Assembly (NCBI RefSeq): GCF_002917925.1
Contig: NZ_PPFE01000002.1
Location: forward strand, 496,001 to 560,000
Direction: 5' to 3'
Source: Roseovarius confluentis
GTDB lineage: Bacteria; Pseudomonadota; Alphaproteobacteria; Rhodobacterales; Rhodobacteraceae
DNA length: 64,000 nt
The position numbers and the translations under genes are program-made. This document shows positions 24,591-33,609 of the stretch, in pieces (the stretch's first letter is position 1; the number at the start of each line of letters is the position of its first letter). The notes under the pieces are model-generated. The model was not told the DNA's origin and searched no databases. It saw only the letters and a list, made by a program, of their open reading frames with translations.

Positions 24591-25634
24591 ATGCAGCGCA
24601 GGCAATTGGGACGGACGGGAATCGAAGTGAGCGCGCTTTGCCTCGGCTCGATGACATGGGGCAGCCAGAACACCGAGGCCGAGGGGCACGCCCAGATCGA
24701 CCGGGCGCTCGACCGGGGCGTGGATTTCATCGACACCGCCGAGATGTACCCGGTGAACCCGGTCGCGAAGGAGACCATCGGGCGCACCGAGGAGATCATC
24801 GGCACCTGGCTTGCCCGGACGGGGCGGCGCGGTGACGTGGTGCTGGCCACCAAGCATTCGGGCGAGGGGATGCAGCACGCGAGGGATGGCGCGCCGATCT
24901 CGTCAGAGACCATCCCCGGGGCCATCGAAGGCTCACTGAAGCGATTGCAGACGGACGTGATCGACCTGTACCAGTTTCACTGGCCCAACCGGGGCAGTTA
25001 CATGTTCCGCCAGAATTGGACATTCGACCCCTCGGGGCAGGACCCGGCCGCGACGCGGGCGCATATGGAAGATGCGCTGGGCGCGCTGGAACGCGAGGTC
25101 GAGCGGGGCACGATCCGGGCCTTCGGCCTGTCCAATGAGAGTGCCTGGGGCACGGGCCAGTGGCTGCGCGTCGCCGACGAGATGGGCGGGCCGCGGGTGG
25201 CGACGATCCAGAACGAGTATTCGCTGATGTGCCGTCTCTTTGATACCGACCTGGCGGAGCTGAGCGTGAACGAGGATGTGGGGCTGCTGGCCTTTTCGCC
25301 GCTGGCCGCCGGGCTGTTGACCGGCAAATACCAGGGAGGTGCGGTGCCCGAGGGGTCGCGTCTGACGCTGAACGAGACGCTGGGCGGGCGCAAAGGGCAG
25401 AGAGCCTTTGCCGCCGTGGACGCCTATCTGGAGGTGGCGCGGCGGTTTGGCCTCGATCCGGTGCAGATGGCGCTGGCCTGGTGCCTGACGCGGCCGTTCA
25501 TGACCTCGGCCATTTTCGGGGCGACATCATTGGAACAATTGGACGTGGCGCTGGGGGCCGCGGAGGTGACGCTGTCGGACGAGGTGTTGGAGGCGCTGGA
25601 CGCGACGCACAAGGCGCATCCGATGCCCTATTGA
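24591..25634 (+). CDS. Aldo/keto reductase (Tas-like, NADP(H)-dependent)
   Basis: Aldo/keto reductases reduce carbonyls with NADPH in the cytosol. The 347-residue protein has the N-terminal MQRRQLGRTGIEVSALCLGS, the catalytic Asp/Tyr segment DFIDTAEMYP, catalytic Lys in VLATKHSGE and the active-site His in LYQFHWPNR. The C-terminal cofactor segment is present (FGATSLEQLD). Length and the MYPVNP insert are as in E. coli Tas. ATG 24591 follows GGAGCGGG. It is divergent to the ImuA-like gene. Substrate unknown. Confidence 0.92.
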   Translation: MQRRQLGRTGIEVSALCLGSMTWGSQNTEAEGHAQIDRALDRGVDFIDTAEMYPVNPVAKETIGRTEEIIGTWLARTGRRGDVVLATKHSGEGMQHARDGAPISSETIPGAIEGSLKRLQTDVIDLYQFHWPNRGSYMFRQNWTFDPSGQDPAATRAHMEDALGALEREVERGTIRAFGLSNESAWGTGQWLRVADEMGGPRVATIQNEYSLMCRLFDTDLAELSVNEDVGLLAFSPLAAGLLTGKYQGGAVPEGSRLTLNETLGGRKGQRAFAAVDAYLEVARRFGLDPVQMALAWCLTRPFMTSAIFGATSLEQLDVALGAAEVTLSDEVLEALDATHKAHPMPY

Positions 25635-25643
25635 AGGGTGGCG

Positions 25644-25771
25644 GTGGGTTTTCACCCACCCTACGCGGTTTTCGAATGACGGGGTCTTTGTGGCGGGCGT
25701 TGCCGGGGGCTTTGCCCCTGCGGCGAAACGGTGTTTCGCCGCTCCCCCAGGATATTCCTGGCCAGAAGAAG
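25644..25771. repeat. Composite intergenic palindromic element (convergent junction)
   Basis: Between two converging genes lie a GTGGGT-TTTC-ACCCAC hairpin with the downstream CCTACGC (25644-25666; the same 23 bases recur at 41752-41774), a GGGGGC-TTT-GCCCC stem near 25707, a CGGCGAAAC-GGT-GTTTCGCCG stem near 25721, and GGATATTCCTGGCCAGAAG at about 25750-25770, which recurs with small changes at 54819-54840. Such elements are dispersed in this family's genomes and probably end transcription from both sides. Confidence 0.65.
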
Positions 25772-25784
25772 AGGCGGGGTGGCC

Positions 25785-26648
25785 CTAGTCCGGGGCCTGT
25801 GCCCAGCAGTGGCGGATGTGGGCGGGCAAATCGCGGGCGCCGACGGAGGCTTCGCGGATGAGGGCGTCGAAATGCAGGGTCAGCGCCTCGACCCGTTCGG
25901 TGTCGCGGAAGGCGAGGTAGTTGCGGCCGATATAGAGCACGGCGAGCAAGGGGCCGAAGACGGTGATCGGCGCCGAGTAGAGCCGGCGGGCGTCGAACAG
26001 GTAGAGGCGCAGGCGGGGGTAGAGCTGTTCGGTGATCTCGAGCAGGTAGTCGACCTGGCCCTGGCGGATGTCGCGGGGCAGGCCTGCGTAGTAGCCTTCG
26101 CCGGCGATGAAGCTGTGCATCTCGAAGAGTGGCAGGGCGATTTCATAGTCCGACTGGGTGCCGCGCATCCAGGCCAGACGATCCTCGGAGGCGCCGATGG
26201 CCTGTTCGGTGGAGCGTCCGAGATGAGGCGCGTACTCCCATTCCAGCAGCGCGCGGGTTTTCAGCATGTCAGGCAGGCCGGCGGGGACATGGCGGATCTT
26301 GTAGCCCGCCGCCTCGCGGTGCCAGGCGAAGATCTGTTCGTCGACGAGCGCGCGGGGTGCTTCGGTCAGCGAGAGCGTGTTGGCGAGGATGTCGGCGGCG
26401 GTTTCGGGCCGGTCGGTGAGGCCCAGGAGCCAGTCGGCGGAGACACCGAGGGCACGGGCGCATTCGCCCACCACTTGCGCATTGGGCAGGCGGGCGCCGG
26501 TGCCCTTGAGCAGTTGCGAGATCGTCGAGCGGTCGACGCCGACGCTGCGGGCGAGGGCGCTTTGCGAGGTGCCGCGCAGGCGCAGCGCCTCGTTGAGGCG
26601 GGTGCGGAACAGGGTGGCGCGGTCGCGTTTGTCGGATTTCTGGATCAT
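25785..26648 (-). CDS. XRE-family transcriptional regulator with C-terminal sensor domain
   Basis: The 287-residue protein has an N-terminal Cro/C1-type helix-turn-helix at about 10-70 (GTSQSALARSVGVDRSTISQ) and a long C-terminal domain of unknown type with LYLFDARRLYSAPITVFG. Start ATG 26648 gives MIQKSDKRD; a longer upstream form is possible but not needed. It is divergent to a fatty acid desaturase gene 106 bases away and could control it; the spacer holds TTTTATCAACAAACG and similar AT-rich bases. Ligand unknown. Confidence 0.8.
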   Translation of the reverse strand: MIQKSDKRDRATLFRTRLNEALRLRGTSQSALARSVGVDRSTISQLLKGTGARLPNAQVVGECARALGVSADWLLGLTDRPETAADILANTLSLTEAPRALVDEQIFAWHREAAGYKIRHVPAGLPDMLKTRALLEWEYAPHLGRSTEQAIGASEDRLAWMRGTQSDYEIALPLFEMHSFIAGEGYYAGLPRDIRQGQVDYLLEITEQLYPRLRLYLFDARRLYSAPITVFGPLLAVLYIGRNYLAFRDTERVEALTLHFDALIREASVGARDLPAHIRHCWAQAPD

Positions 26649-26754
26649 ATGTTGGATTTTATCAACAAACGAGAGGTTTGTTAACCATTCTCTGACTGCC
26701 CCCCTGACAGGATCTGTCGTAACGGTTTTGTGAAGGACGAATATTGGGGACAAG

Positions 26755-27696
26755 ATGAAAGTGGAATTCGAAGGCGGCGCCGGGCCGGTGCCGAGGCCGG
26801 GCGCGCGGACGCTCGCGGACGTGGAATGGCCGACATTGGGACTTTTGGCGGCCTGTTACGCGGCCTGGGGCGTGGCGCTTTTCTGGCTGGCAGGGCTGTG
26901 GCTGCCGGCAGGGGTTGTAGTGGCGGCGATCGGGATCACGCTGCATTCGTCGCTGGTGCACGAGATGATCCACGGGCATCCGACCCGAAACGACCGGGTC
27001 AACGAGGTGCTGGGGTTTTTCAGCCTTGGGCTGTGCGTGCCCTATCGGCGGTTCATGGAACTGCACCTTGCGCATCACCGCGACAGCCTGCTGACCGATC
27101 CCTATGACGATCCGGAGTCGAACTACCTGGACCCGGAGGTCTGGGTTCGGCTGCCGCGCTGGTTCCGGGCGGTGCTGCGGTTCAACAACACGCTGTTGGG
27201 GCGGATGATCGTGGGGCCGGTGCTGGGACAGGTGGTGTTCATGCGCGCGGACTGGGCCGCGATCCGGGCCGGGGACCGGGGCATTGCGCGGGCCTGGGTG
27301 TTGCATGGGCTGGGCGTGGCTGGGGTGTTGGCGATCGTCGCGGTCTCGCCGATGCCGGTCTGGGCCTACCTCGTCAGCGCCTACCTGGCCTATGCGGTTT
27401 TGAAAATCCGCACCTTCCTGGAGCACCGGGCGCATGAGCGCGCCAGCGGGCGCACGGTGGTGGTCGAGGATGGCGGGCCGCTGGCGTTTCTGTTTCTGAA
27501 CAACAACCTGCACGTGGTGCATCACATGCATCCGAAGGTGGCATGGTACCGCCTGCCGGCGATGTGGCGGCAGAACCGGGAGACGTACCTGCGGCGCAAT
27601 GGCGGGTATTATTACCGCTCTTACGCCGAAATTTTCGCGCGGCACCTGTTGCGGGCGAAGGACCCGGTGGCGCATCCGCTCTGGCGGAGGAAGTAA
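26755..27696 (+). CDS. Membrane fatty acid desaturase
   Basis: A di-iron desaturase/hydroxylase of the inner membrane. The 313-residue protein has the three histidine boxes HEMIHGH (about residue 70), HLAHH (about 104) and HVVHHMH (about 256), with transmembrane segments at about 27-68 and 180-215. These boxes bind the two irons. The likely reaction is introducing a double bond into a lipid acyl chain or oxidising a related lipid; the exact substrate cannot be told. It is 21 bases upstream of a DMT transporter gene on the same strand. Confidence 0.9.
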   Translation: MKVEFEGGAGPVPRPGARTLADVEWPTLGLLAACYAAWGVALFWLAGLWLPAGVVVAAIGITLHSSLVHEMIHGHPTRNDRVNEVLGFFSLGLCVPYRRFMELHLAHHRDSLLTDPYDDPESNYLDPEVWVRLPRWFRAVLRFNNTLLGRMIVGPVLGQVVFMRADWAAIRAGDRGIARAWVLHGLGVAGVLAIVAVSPMPVWAYLVSAYLAYAVLKIRTFLEHRAHERASGRTVVVEDGGPLAFLFLNNNLHVVHHMHPKVAWYRLPAMWRQNRETYLRRNGGYYYRSYAEIFARHLLRAKDPVAHPLWRRK

Positions 27697-27717
27697 AACG
27701 CGGGCAAGAGGGGATCC

Positions 27718-28623
27718 ATGGTCGAACCGTGGATCCTTCTTTCCATCATGGCGGCGTTTTTCCAGACGCTGCGCTTCATGTTGCAGAAATCGCTGAGCAT
27801 GGGGACGTTGAGCGCCCTGGGCGCGACCTTCGCGCGGTTCGCCTATGCCGCGCCGATGGCCGCGCTACTGGCAGGGGGCTATGCAATGTGGTCGGGGCAG
27901 GGGCTGCCAGCGGTGGGCGGGCGTTTCTGGATCTACGTGCTGAGCGGCGGGCTGGCGCAGATCCTGGCGACGTGGTGCGTCGTGCTGCTGTTTGCAGAGC
28001 GGAACTTTGCGGTCGGGATCACCTTCAAGAAGACCGAGGTGGTGCAGACCGCGATGATGGGGTTGATCGTGCTGGGCGACCGCATCAGCCTGCCGGGGCT
28101 GGTGGCGATATTCCTTGGGCTGATCGGCGTGCTGGTGTTGTCGGACGTGCCGGGCGGCGCGGGCGGCTGGTGGCGGCGGGTGACCAGCAAGGCGCCGCTT
28201 CTGGGGCTGGCTTCGGGCGCGTTTTTCGCCGTGTCGGCGGTGACGTATCGCGGCGCGACGCTGGAGGTGGCCAGTGACGACGCGTTCCTGCGGGCGATGG
28301 TCGCGGTGGCGGCGGTCACGGCGGCGCAGAGCCTTGGCATGGCGGCTTATCTGCGCTGGGGCGAGCCTGGGCAGTTGGCCCGTGTCTGGGCGGCGCGGAG
28401 CCGCGCGGTGTGGATGGGGGTGACGAGCCTTCTGGGCAGCGTCGGCTGGTTCACGGCCTTCACCTTGCAGAACGCGGCCTACGTGTTCGCGGTGGGGCAG
28501 GTGGAGGTGATCTTTTCACTGGCTGCCTCGGTCCTGTTCTTTCGCGAGACAGTGACGCGACGGGAACTGGTCGGGATCGTTCTGGTGAGCGCCAGCATCC
28601 TGTTGCTGGTGCTGCTGGGGTAG
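27718..28623 (+). CDS. EamA/DMT-family transporter
   Basis: The 301-residue protein has ten hydrophobic segments in two EamA halves, typical of drug/metabolite transporters. Motifs include GGLAQILATWCVVLLFAERN in the first half and LFFRETVTRRELVGIVLVSA at the end of the second. ATG 27718 has GAGGGG a few bases upstream. It follows the desaturase by 21 bases and converges on a NUDIX gene. Substrate unknown. Confidence 0.85.
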   Translation: MVEPWILLSIMAAFFQTLRFMLQKSLSMGTLSALGATFARFAYAAPMAALLAGGYAMWSGQGLPAVGGRFWIYVLSGGLAQILATWCVVLLFAERNFAVGITFKKTEVVQTAMMGLIVLGDRISLPGLVAIFLGLIGVLVLSDVPGGAGGWWRRVTSKAPLLGLASGAFFAVSAVTYRGATLEVASDDAFLRAMVAVAAVTAAQSLGMAAYLRWGEPGQLARVWAARSRAVWMGVTSLLGSVGWFTAFTLQNAAYVFAVGQVEVIFSLAASVLFFRETVTRRELVGIVLVSASILLLVLLG

Positions 28624-28648
28624 CGGCGGCGCGCGTAAGTCGGGCCGT

Positions 28649-29365
28649 TCAATCAGGCAGCGGCGCGCCGTAGAGGCGTTTGAACAGGTTGCTTTCGTCG
28701 TCGTTGCGAAAGAACGGCACCGAGGCGGGGGGCGCCGGATCGTGGGCGCGGGCCTCGATCTCGGCCAGCACGACCTCGGTGATGAAGGGCAGGTCATAGT
28801 CGTGTCGGGCCGTGGCGAGAGGCACCCATTGAAGGTGGCTGAGTTCGTCGCAGGCGGGCGAGAAATCGTCCGGGTCGGAGGTGAGCGCCCCGGCGTCGAC
28901 CAGGAAGAAGCGAGCGTCGAATCGCCTGGGGCGGCCCGGCGGGGTGATGGCGCGGAAGACGAACTGCAAAGCGGAGGCATCGGGAACGTGGCCGGTCGCG
29001 GCGAAACTTTCCCAGTCGGCGGGGGGTGGGCCGGACCAGTCGCCGGGTTGGCCGAGAACCTGCCCGGTTTCTTCCCAGAGCTCACGGATCGCGGCGGCAG
29101 CCAGCGCGTGGGAGCGGTCGGTCTCGCTGTCGTCACGCAGGCGGGCGGCGCAGCCGTCGGGCATCGGGCGGGCCAGCGGGATCGCGGCGTCGCCCGCATC
29201 CACTGCGCCGCCGGGAAAGACGAACTTGTTGGGCATGAAGACCGCCTTGGCGCCGCGCTGGCCCATCAGCACGCGCGGTTGCGTCATGCGGTCGCGCAGC
29301 ACGATCACGGTCGCCGCGTCGCGGATGGCGCTCTTGTCGGAATGTTTCGGGTATGTTGCGGTCAT
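28649..29365 (-). CDS. NUDIX hydrolase
   Basis: NUDIX enzymes cleave nucleoside diphosphates linked to other groups, using Mg. The 238-residue protein has FPGGAVDAGD and, after an unusually long insert of about 25 residues, AAIRELWEETG, which together form the NUDIX box. The insert between the Gly-Gly and the REVEE part is typical of the NUDT7/CoA-pyrophosphatase and NUDT19-like subgroup. The DUF983 gene starts just upstream on the same strand. Substrate not certain; a CoA-type substrate is possible. Confidence 0.88.
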   Translation of the reverse strand: MTATYPKHSDKSAIRDAATVIVLRDRMTQPRVLMGQRGAKAVFMPNKFVFPGGAVDAGDAAIPLARPMPDGCAARLRDDSETDRSHALAAAAIRELWEETGQVLGQPGDWSGPPPADWESFAATGHVPDASALQFVFRAITPPGRPRRFDARFFLVDAGALTSDPDDFSPACDELSHLQWVPLATARHDYDLPFITEVVLAEIEARAHDPAPPASVPFFRNDDESNLFKRLYGAPLPD

Positions 29366-29393
29366 CGGGTCCTGTCCTTCGGGGCCGAAGGGA

Positions 29394-29831
29394 TCAGGTG
29401 TCGTCCCCGAAGCCGTGCATCTGGCGCGCCCACTGGAAGCCGACGATTGCCCCTTTCAGCCGGGGCAGAAGGTAAAGCGAGAGCGTGACGCAGCCAATAG
29501 CGAAAATGGTGAACAGCACCAGCGGTTCGGGCCGCCACGTCGTGAAGGTGACGTGCAGAAGCGGGGCCATGAGGTGCCCGACCAGAAGGATTGTCAGGTA
29601 GGCGGGGCCGTCATCGGCTCGGGCGTGACTGAGATCCTCGCGGCAGACCGGGCAGCTTTTGCGCAGCTTGAGATAGCTTTTCAGGATCGGGCCCGAGCCG
29701 CAATTGGGGCAGGTGCGACGAAACCCGCGAAAGACCGCGGGCCACAGGTCGCGTTCATTGGAGTCCTGTCCTTCGGGCGTGGTGTGCGCCACGGAAGCGG
29801 ACGTGTGGGTGTCGTGATCGGTGCTGGTCAT
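29394..29831 (-). CDS. DUF983 zinc-ribbon membrane protein
   Basis: The 145-residue protein has a disordered N-terminus, two CxxC pairs (CPNCG and CPVCR, about residues 42-63) that would bind zinc, and two transmembrane helices at about 78-125, in the order typical of DUF983. Such proteins are common in alphaproteobacteria and often sit near cytochrome oxidase assembly genes; their role is not settled. Its end is 28 bases before the NUDIX start, so they may be cotranscribed. Confidence 0.88.
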   Translation of the reverse strand: MTSTDHDTHTSASVAHTTPEGQDSNERDLWPAVFRGFRRTCPNCGSGPILKSYLKLRKSCPVCREDLSHARADDGPAYLTILLVGHLMAPLLHVTFTTWRPEPLVLFTIFAIGCVTLSLYLLPRLKGAIVGFQWARQMHGFGDDT

Positions 29832-30073
29832 GTGCCCTCGCGCGTGGATGGCTGTAGACCTGCGCTTTCGGAGGCAAAATTGGAAGGTGACAGGCTGTCT
29901 GTGCGTCGGGATGTCGCAAAGAATGGCTTTGGTCTGCCCGGAAAAATGTCGAAGCCGCGCGACGGAAGGCGCGGGGGCCCGCGTTTAGACTGTATGATCG
30001 CGATGGCAGGCGCGGTCGCAAAGCAAAGGCGCGGCCGAAGATCGCGCCGCAACGAACCTGTCCGAGATGGAGC

Positions 30074-30553
30074 ATGAAGATGAAGAACCTGATGATCATG
30101 AGCGCCCTTGGCATGTCGATCGCACTGGGTGGAGCCGTGCCGGGCATGGCCGGGTCGGGCGAGGGCAAGGGCCCGCGGCATTCGTTCGAGGACCTGGATG
30201 CCAATGGCGACGGTCAGCTGACGCGCGAAGAGATGCAGGCGCATATGAAAGCACGGTTCGATGCCGCCGACACCGATGGCGATGGCGTGATGAGCCTTGA
30301 GGAGATGCAGGCCCGGGCGCAGGAACGGGCGGCCAAGCGGGCCGGCAAGATGATCGAACGGCTGGACACCGACGGCGACGGCGGCGTGAGCTTCGAGGAA
30401 GCGCAGGCGCGGCGGGGCGGCAAGATGTTCGACCGGGCGGATGCGGATGGCGACGGCGCGATCAGCAAGGCCGAGTTTGACACCGCGCGCGAGAAGATGC
30501 GCGAAATGCGCGCCAAGCATCACGGCAAGAAGAAAGAGCAGAACGCGGAGTAA
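30074..30553 (+). CDS. Secreted EF-hand calcium-binding protein
   Basis: A signal peptide (about residues 1-26, ending GMAGSG) precedes four EF-hand loops: DANGDGQLTREE, DTDGDGVMSLEE, DTDGDGGVSFEE and DADGDGAISKAE, each with the acidic positions needed for calcium. The 159-residue protein is probably periplasmic. An ECF sigma/anti-sigma/Spy-like set follows 87 bases downstream on the same strand, a grouping that hints at sensing of metal or envelope stress. ATG 30074 or ATG 30080 (MKNLM) may be the start. Confidence 0.88.
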   Translation: MKMKNLMIMSALGMSIALGGAVPGMAGSGEGKGPRHSFEDLDANGDGQLTREEMQAHMKARFDAADTDGDGVMSLEEMQARAQERAAKRAGKMIERLDTDGDGGVSFEEAQARRGGKMFDRADADGDGAISKAEFDTAREKMREMRAKHHGKKKEQNAE

Positions 30554-30640
30554 TCCGCGCGATCCCGCCCCGGTCACGTTCGCAAGACTGGCCGGGGCGG
30601 GGTGTTTCGGCCTAGAACCGGACGCGAGTAACGGGGCAGG

Positions 30641-31240
30641 ATGTACGACAGGGACATGACGATGCCGCTGGACGACCTGAACGACGTGGCCGACGAGGCG
30701 CTGCTGGTGCTGTTCGCCAATGGCGATCGGGCGGCGGCGCGGACGTTGACCTTGCGGTTGAGCCCGCGGGTTCTGGCCCATGCCTACCGCCTGCTCGGCA
30801 ACCGGACCGAGGCCGAGGATGTCGCGCAGGAGGCGCTGCTGAGGCTGTGGCGGGTGGCGCCGGACTGGAGGCAGGGGGAAGCGAAGGTGACGACCTGGCT
30901 GTACCGGGTGGTGGCGAACCTGTGCACCGATCGTTTGCGCCGGGGCTGGCGCACGCGACCGCTGGAGGCGGCGGGCGATCCGCAGGACAGCAGGTCGAGC
31001 GCGGCAGAGGACATGCAGGAGCGGGCCCGGGCCGACGCGCTGCAGGTCGCGCTGCGCGAACTGCCGGAGCGGCAGAGACAGGCGGTGGTGCTGCGCCATA
31101 TCGAAGAGCTTGGCAATCCGGAGATTGCCGGGATCATGGGGATCAGCGTCGAGGCGGTGGAAAGCCTGACGGCGCGGGGAAAGCGGGCCCTTGGCGACGT
31201 GCTGCGGGGGCGAAAGGATGAACTGGGGTATTCGGAATGA
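30641..31240 (+). CDS. ECF-type RNA polymerase sigma factor
   Basis: The 199-residue protein has sigma region 2 (about 30-95: AHAYRLLGNRTEAEDVAQEA and TWLYRVVANLCTDRLRR) and region 4 (about 130-185: LPERQRQAVVLRHIEELGN, then EAVESLTARGKRAL), with no extra domains. Such sigma factors direct small stress regulons. The stop overlaps the next gene's ATG by four bases, as expected for a sigma/anti-sigma pair. Start ATG 30641 follows GGGGCAGG; ATG 30656 is an alternative. Confidence 0.92.
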   Translation: MYDRDMTMPLDDLNDVADEALLVLFANGDRAAARTLTLRLSPRVLAHAYRLLGNRTEAEDVAQEALLRLWRVAPDWRQGEAKVTTWLYRVVANLCTDRLRRGWRTRPLEAAGDPQDSRSSAAEDMQERARADALQVALRELPERQRQAVVLRHIEELGNPEIAGIMGISVEAVESLTARGKRALGDVLRGRKDELGYSE

Positions 31241-31629
31241 GCAAGACGGGCAAACCTGACGATGAGCTGAGCGCGGCCTTTGCCGCCGCGCGCCGCACCG
31301 CGCCCGAACCGGATGCCGATTTCCTGGCGCGGGTGCTGGGCGATGCGGAGGCGGTGCAGGACGCTCTGAAAGAGGCGGAGGTGGCAGAACGCAGCGCGCC
31401 ACGGCGGCGCGGGGCGCGCGCCTCTATTGGGTGGCGCGGTGTGTTCCGGGCATTGGGCGGCTGGCCCGCGGTCACCGGGCTGAGCGCCGCTGCCATCACC
31501 GGGCTGTGGTTGGGCGCGGCGCCGCCGGATGGGGTAAGCGCCACGGCGCAGCTGGTCTGGGGCGAAGATATCACCCTGGCGCTGCAGCCCGACATCGGAA
31601 CTGAACTTTTCCCGGACGAGGAGGGATGA
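31237..31629 (+). CDS. Probable anti-sigma factor, single membrane span
   Basis: The 130-residue protein starts with a 70-residue cytosolic part (DDELSAAFAAARRTAPEPD, then DADFLARVLGDAEAV), a transmembrane helix at about 78-96 and a short periplasmic tail. It overlaps the sigma gene before it and the Spy-like gene after it by four bases each. This placement and topology fit a membrane anti-sigma factor, but it has no zinc motif, so the call rests on context. Confidence 0.65.
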   Translation: MSKTGKPDDELSAAFAAARRTAPEPDADFLARVLGDAEAVQDALKEAEVAERSAPRRRGARASIGWRGVFRALGGWPAVTGLSAAAITGLWLGAAPPDGVSATAQLVWGEDITLALQPDIGTELFPDEEG

Positions 31630-32108
31630 GCATGAGCGACGAGACCGAAACCGGGCCGCGCACCGGGGCGCCGCGCTGGATGCGCGTACTTCTGGTGGTG
31701 TCGCTCGCGCTGAATTTGCTTGTCGTGGGGGCCGCGGCCGGGTTCGCGATCAAGGGCGGGCCGAAGATGCGCGGCGGCCCCCCGGGGGGCATGGGCGCGA
31801 TGCACCGGGCGCTGAGCCAGGAGGAGCGCAGTGACCTCAAGAAGCAGATGATCCGGAACTTTCGCGACAGGACAGACGAACGCGAGGCGTTTCGGCAGGA
31901 AATGGCCGGACTGGTCGCGCTGCTGCGCGCCGAAGAGTTCGACCCCGCTGCCGCGGCTGACAGGATGACGCGGGTGCGGGCACTGTTCGATGACCGTGTC
32001 GCCGCGGCGCAGACGCTGCTGATCGCCTATTGGGGCGAGATGAGCCCGGAGGACCGCGTTGCCTATGCCGATCGGCTGGAGCAGGAATTGCAGCGGCGGC
32101 GTCGCTGA
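31626..32108 (+). CDS. Periplasmic Spy/CpxP-like heavy-metal sensor protein
   Basis: The 160-residue protein has a membrane anchor (about residues 19-42), a Gly/Met-rich linker (GGPKMRGGPPGGMGAMHR) and a helical domain with LSQEERSDLKKQMIRNFRD and MSPEDRVAYADRLEQELQRRR, the pattern of the heavy-metal resistance / CnrX-like periplasmic sensors. With the upstream sigma and anti-sigma it forms a CnrYXH-like trio: the periplasmic protein would sense metal or misfolding and release the sigma factor. No metal efflux genes are adjacent. Confidence 0.8.
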   Translation: MSMSDETETGPRTGAPRWMRVLLVVSLALNLLVVGAAAGFAIKGGPKMRGGPPGGMGAMHRALSQEERSDLKKQMIRNFRDRTDEREAFRQEMAGLVALLRAEEFDPAAAADRMTRVRALFDDRVAAAQTLLIAYWGEMSPEDRVAYADRLEQELQRRRR

Positions 32109-32131
32109 GGCCGGTGCCGGTGTGTCCCCGG

Positions 32132-33523
32132 TCAGGCGGCGGATAACTGGGAAAACGTGACGGTATCGCGCCCGCCGGACTTTGCGGCATAAAGCGCGTG
32201 GTCGGCCTCGGCCACCATCGCCTCGGGGTCGAGCCTGTCCCCTTGGTGCGCGGGGTTGGCCACCGTGGCGCCGATGCTGACGGTCAGCGAGACGGGCGTC
32301 TCGACACCGGGCAGGGCAATCCTTGTCTGTCGCACGGTATGGCACAGGTGCATGGCCATGGCGCGGGCGGCCGCGATCCCCGACTGGGGCATCAGCACCA
32401 GGAACTCCTCGCCGCCGATGCGCGACAGGCTGTCGCCGGGGCGCAACGCGTCGCGCAGAGCGTGGGCGATGCGGGTCAGGACCCGGTCGCCCGCGGCGTG
32501 ACCGTAGGTGTCGTTGACCGCCTTGAAGTGATCGAGGTCCGCAACCATCACCGCGAAGGTTTGCCCGCTGCTGCGGGCCGTGTCGATCATCCGGGTCATC
32601 TGCGACAGGCCGTAGCGGCGGTTGTAAAGCCCGGTCAGCGGGTCGGTGACCGCCGCATGCAGCCCGGTGCGCAATCGGGCCTTCTGCATGTCGTCGGCCT
32701 GTTTCGCCCTGAGCAGCTTGTCCAGGCGCAGGGTGATCTCGCGCGGGTCGGCGTTGTGGGCGGCAACATCGTGCACCCCGAGGTCCAGCACCTTGGCGGC
32801 CAGCGCGTCATCGGCGGGGTCGACCAGGGCAAGCACCCTTGACTGGCGGGTCTGCGGTGCGCTGCAAAGCTCGGCCAGATGGACCAGATCGGGCTCGGTC
32901 GCGCGTGCGGGCAGGAAAACCAGCAGAACGTCGGGCGATGCATGCATTCTTGTGAGCAGACCGGACTGGCCGGTGCGGAGCATTTCGAACCGGTGCGGGG
33001 TGGTTTGGGCGAGGCGGCGACACATGGCCTGGTCTCGCGCGGCGCCGGTATGCAGCGTCGCGATCAGGCCTCGCGCGGCGAAGCCCGCCTGCGCCTCGGC
33101 GAAACCAAGTGCCTCGGCGGTGTCGTTGATCAGATCAAGATCGGCCTCGACCGGGGCGTGGCGCGACATCGAGCGCAGTCGCGCCAGCAGCGTCTTCTCG
33201 CAAAAGGGTTTGGGCATCACGTCAGCCGCCCCGGCCTGCAGCAGGTCGATCCGAAGCTGTGGTGTGCCGGTGGAGGTCAGGACCAGCACCGGCAGCTGGG
33301 CACAGCCGGGCAGGGCATGGATGTCGCGGATCAGGTCGCACGCGTCACGGTCGGGCAGATCGTCGGACATCAGGACCGCCTGCGGCTTGTCGCGCAGGAT
33401 CGACGCGACCGCCTCTTTCGTGGTGCCGACCTGCGCAACGCTGAAATAGGCCGCCGACAGCTTGACCTTCAGCACGATGCGATTGGTCGCGAGACCATCG
33501 ACGATGAGAATGGTGCCTGACAT
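32132..33523 (-). CDS. PleD-like diguanylate cyclase with degenerate receiver
   Basis: The 463-residue protein has the REC-REC'-GGDEF layout of PleD. The catalytic domain (about 290-455) has GGEEF and an RPGD inhibitory site five residues before it, so c-di-GMP synthesis with product inhibition is expected. In the first receiver, however, the phospho-acceptor Asp53 of PleD is Ser (VLMSDDLP) and the acidic pair is VDG instead of VDD; the conserved Lys is kept (MPKPF). The receiver probably cannot be phosphorylated by the usual route. It is monocistronic, ending 24 bases from the Spy-like gene on the other strand. Confidence 0.9.
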   Translation of the reverse strand: MSGTILIVDGLATNRIVLKVKLSAAYFSVAQVGTTKEAVASILRDKPQAVLMSDDLPDRDACDLIRDIHALPGCAQLPVLVLTSTGTPQLRIDLLQAGAADVMPKPFCEKTLLARLRSMSRHAPVEADLDLINDTAEALGFAEAQAGFAARGLIATLHTGAARDQAMCRRLAQTTPHRFEMLRTGQSGLLTRMHASPDVLLVFLPARATEPDLVHLAELCSAPQTRQSRVLALVDPADDALAAKVLDLGVHDVAAHNADPREITLRLDKLLRAKQADDMQKARLRTGLHAAVTDPLTGLYNRRYGLSQMTRMIDTARSSGQTFAVMVADLDHFKAVNDTYGHAAGDRVLTRIAHALRDALRPGDSLSRIGGEEFLVLMPQSGIAAARAMAMHLCHTVRQTRIALPGVETPVSLTVSIGATVANPAHQGDRLDPEAMVAEADHALYAAKSGGRDTVTFSQLSAA

Positions 33524-33609
33524 GTGCCGAGGCCTTTCCGACTTGTCCTTTCCGATGGCTAGACTATCCCTGTGATTAGTTAAGAAAACCTTGCCGGGAG
33601 TTAATCAAT

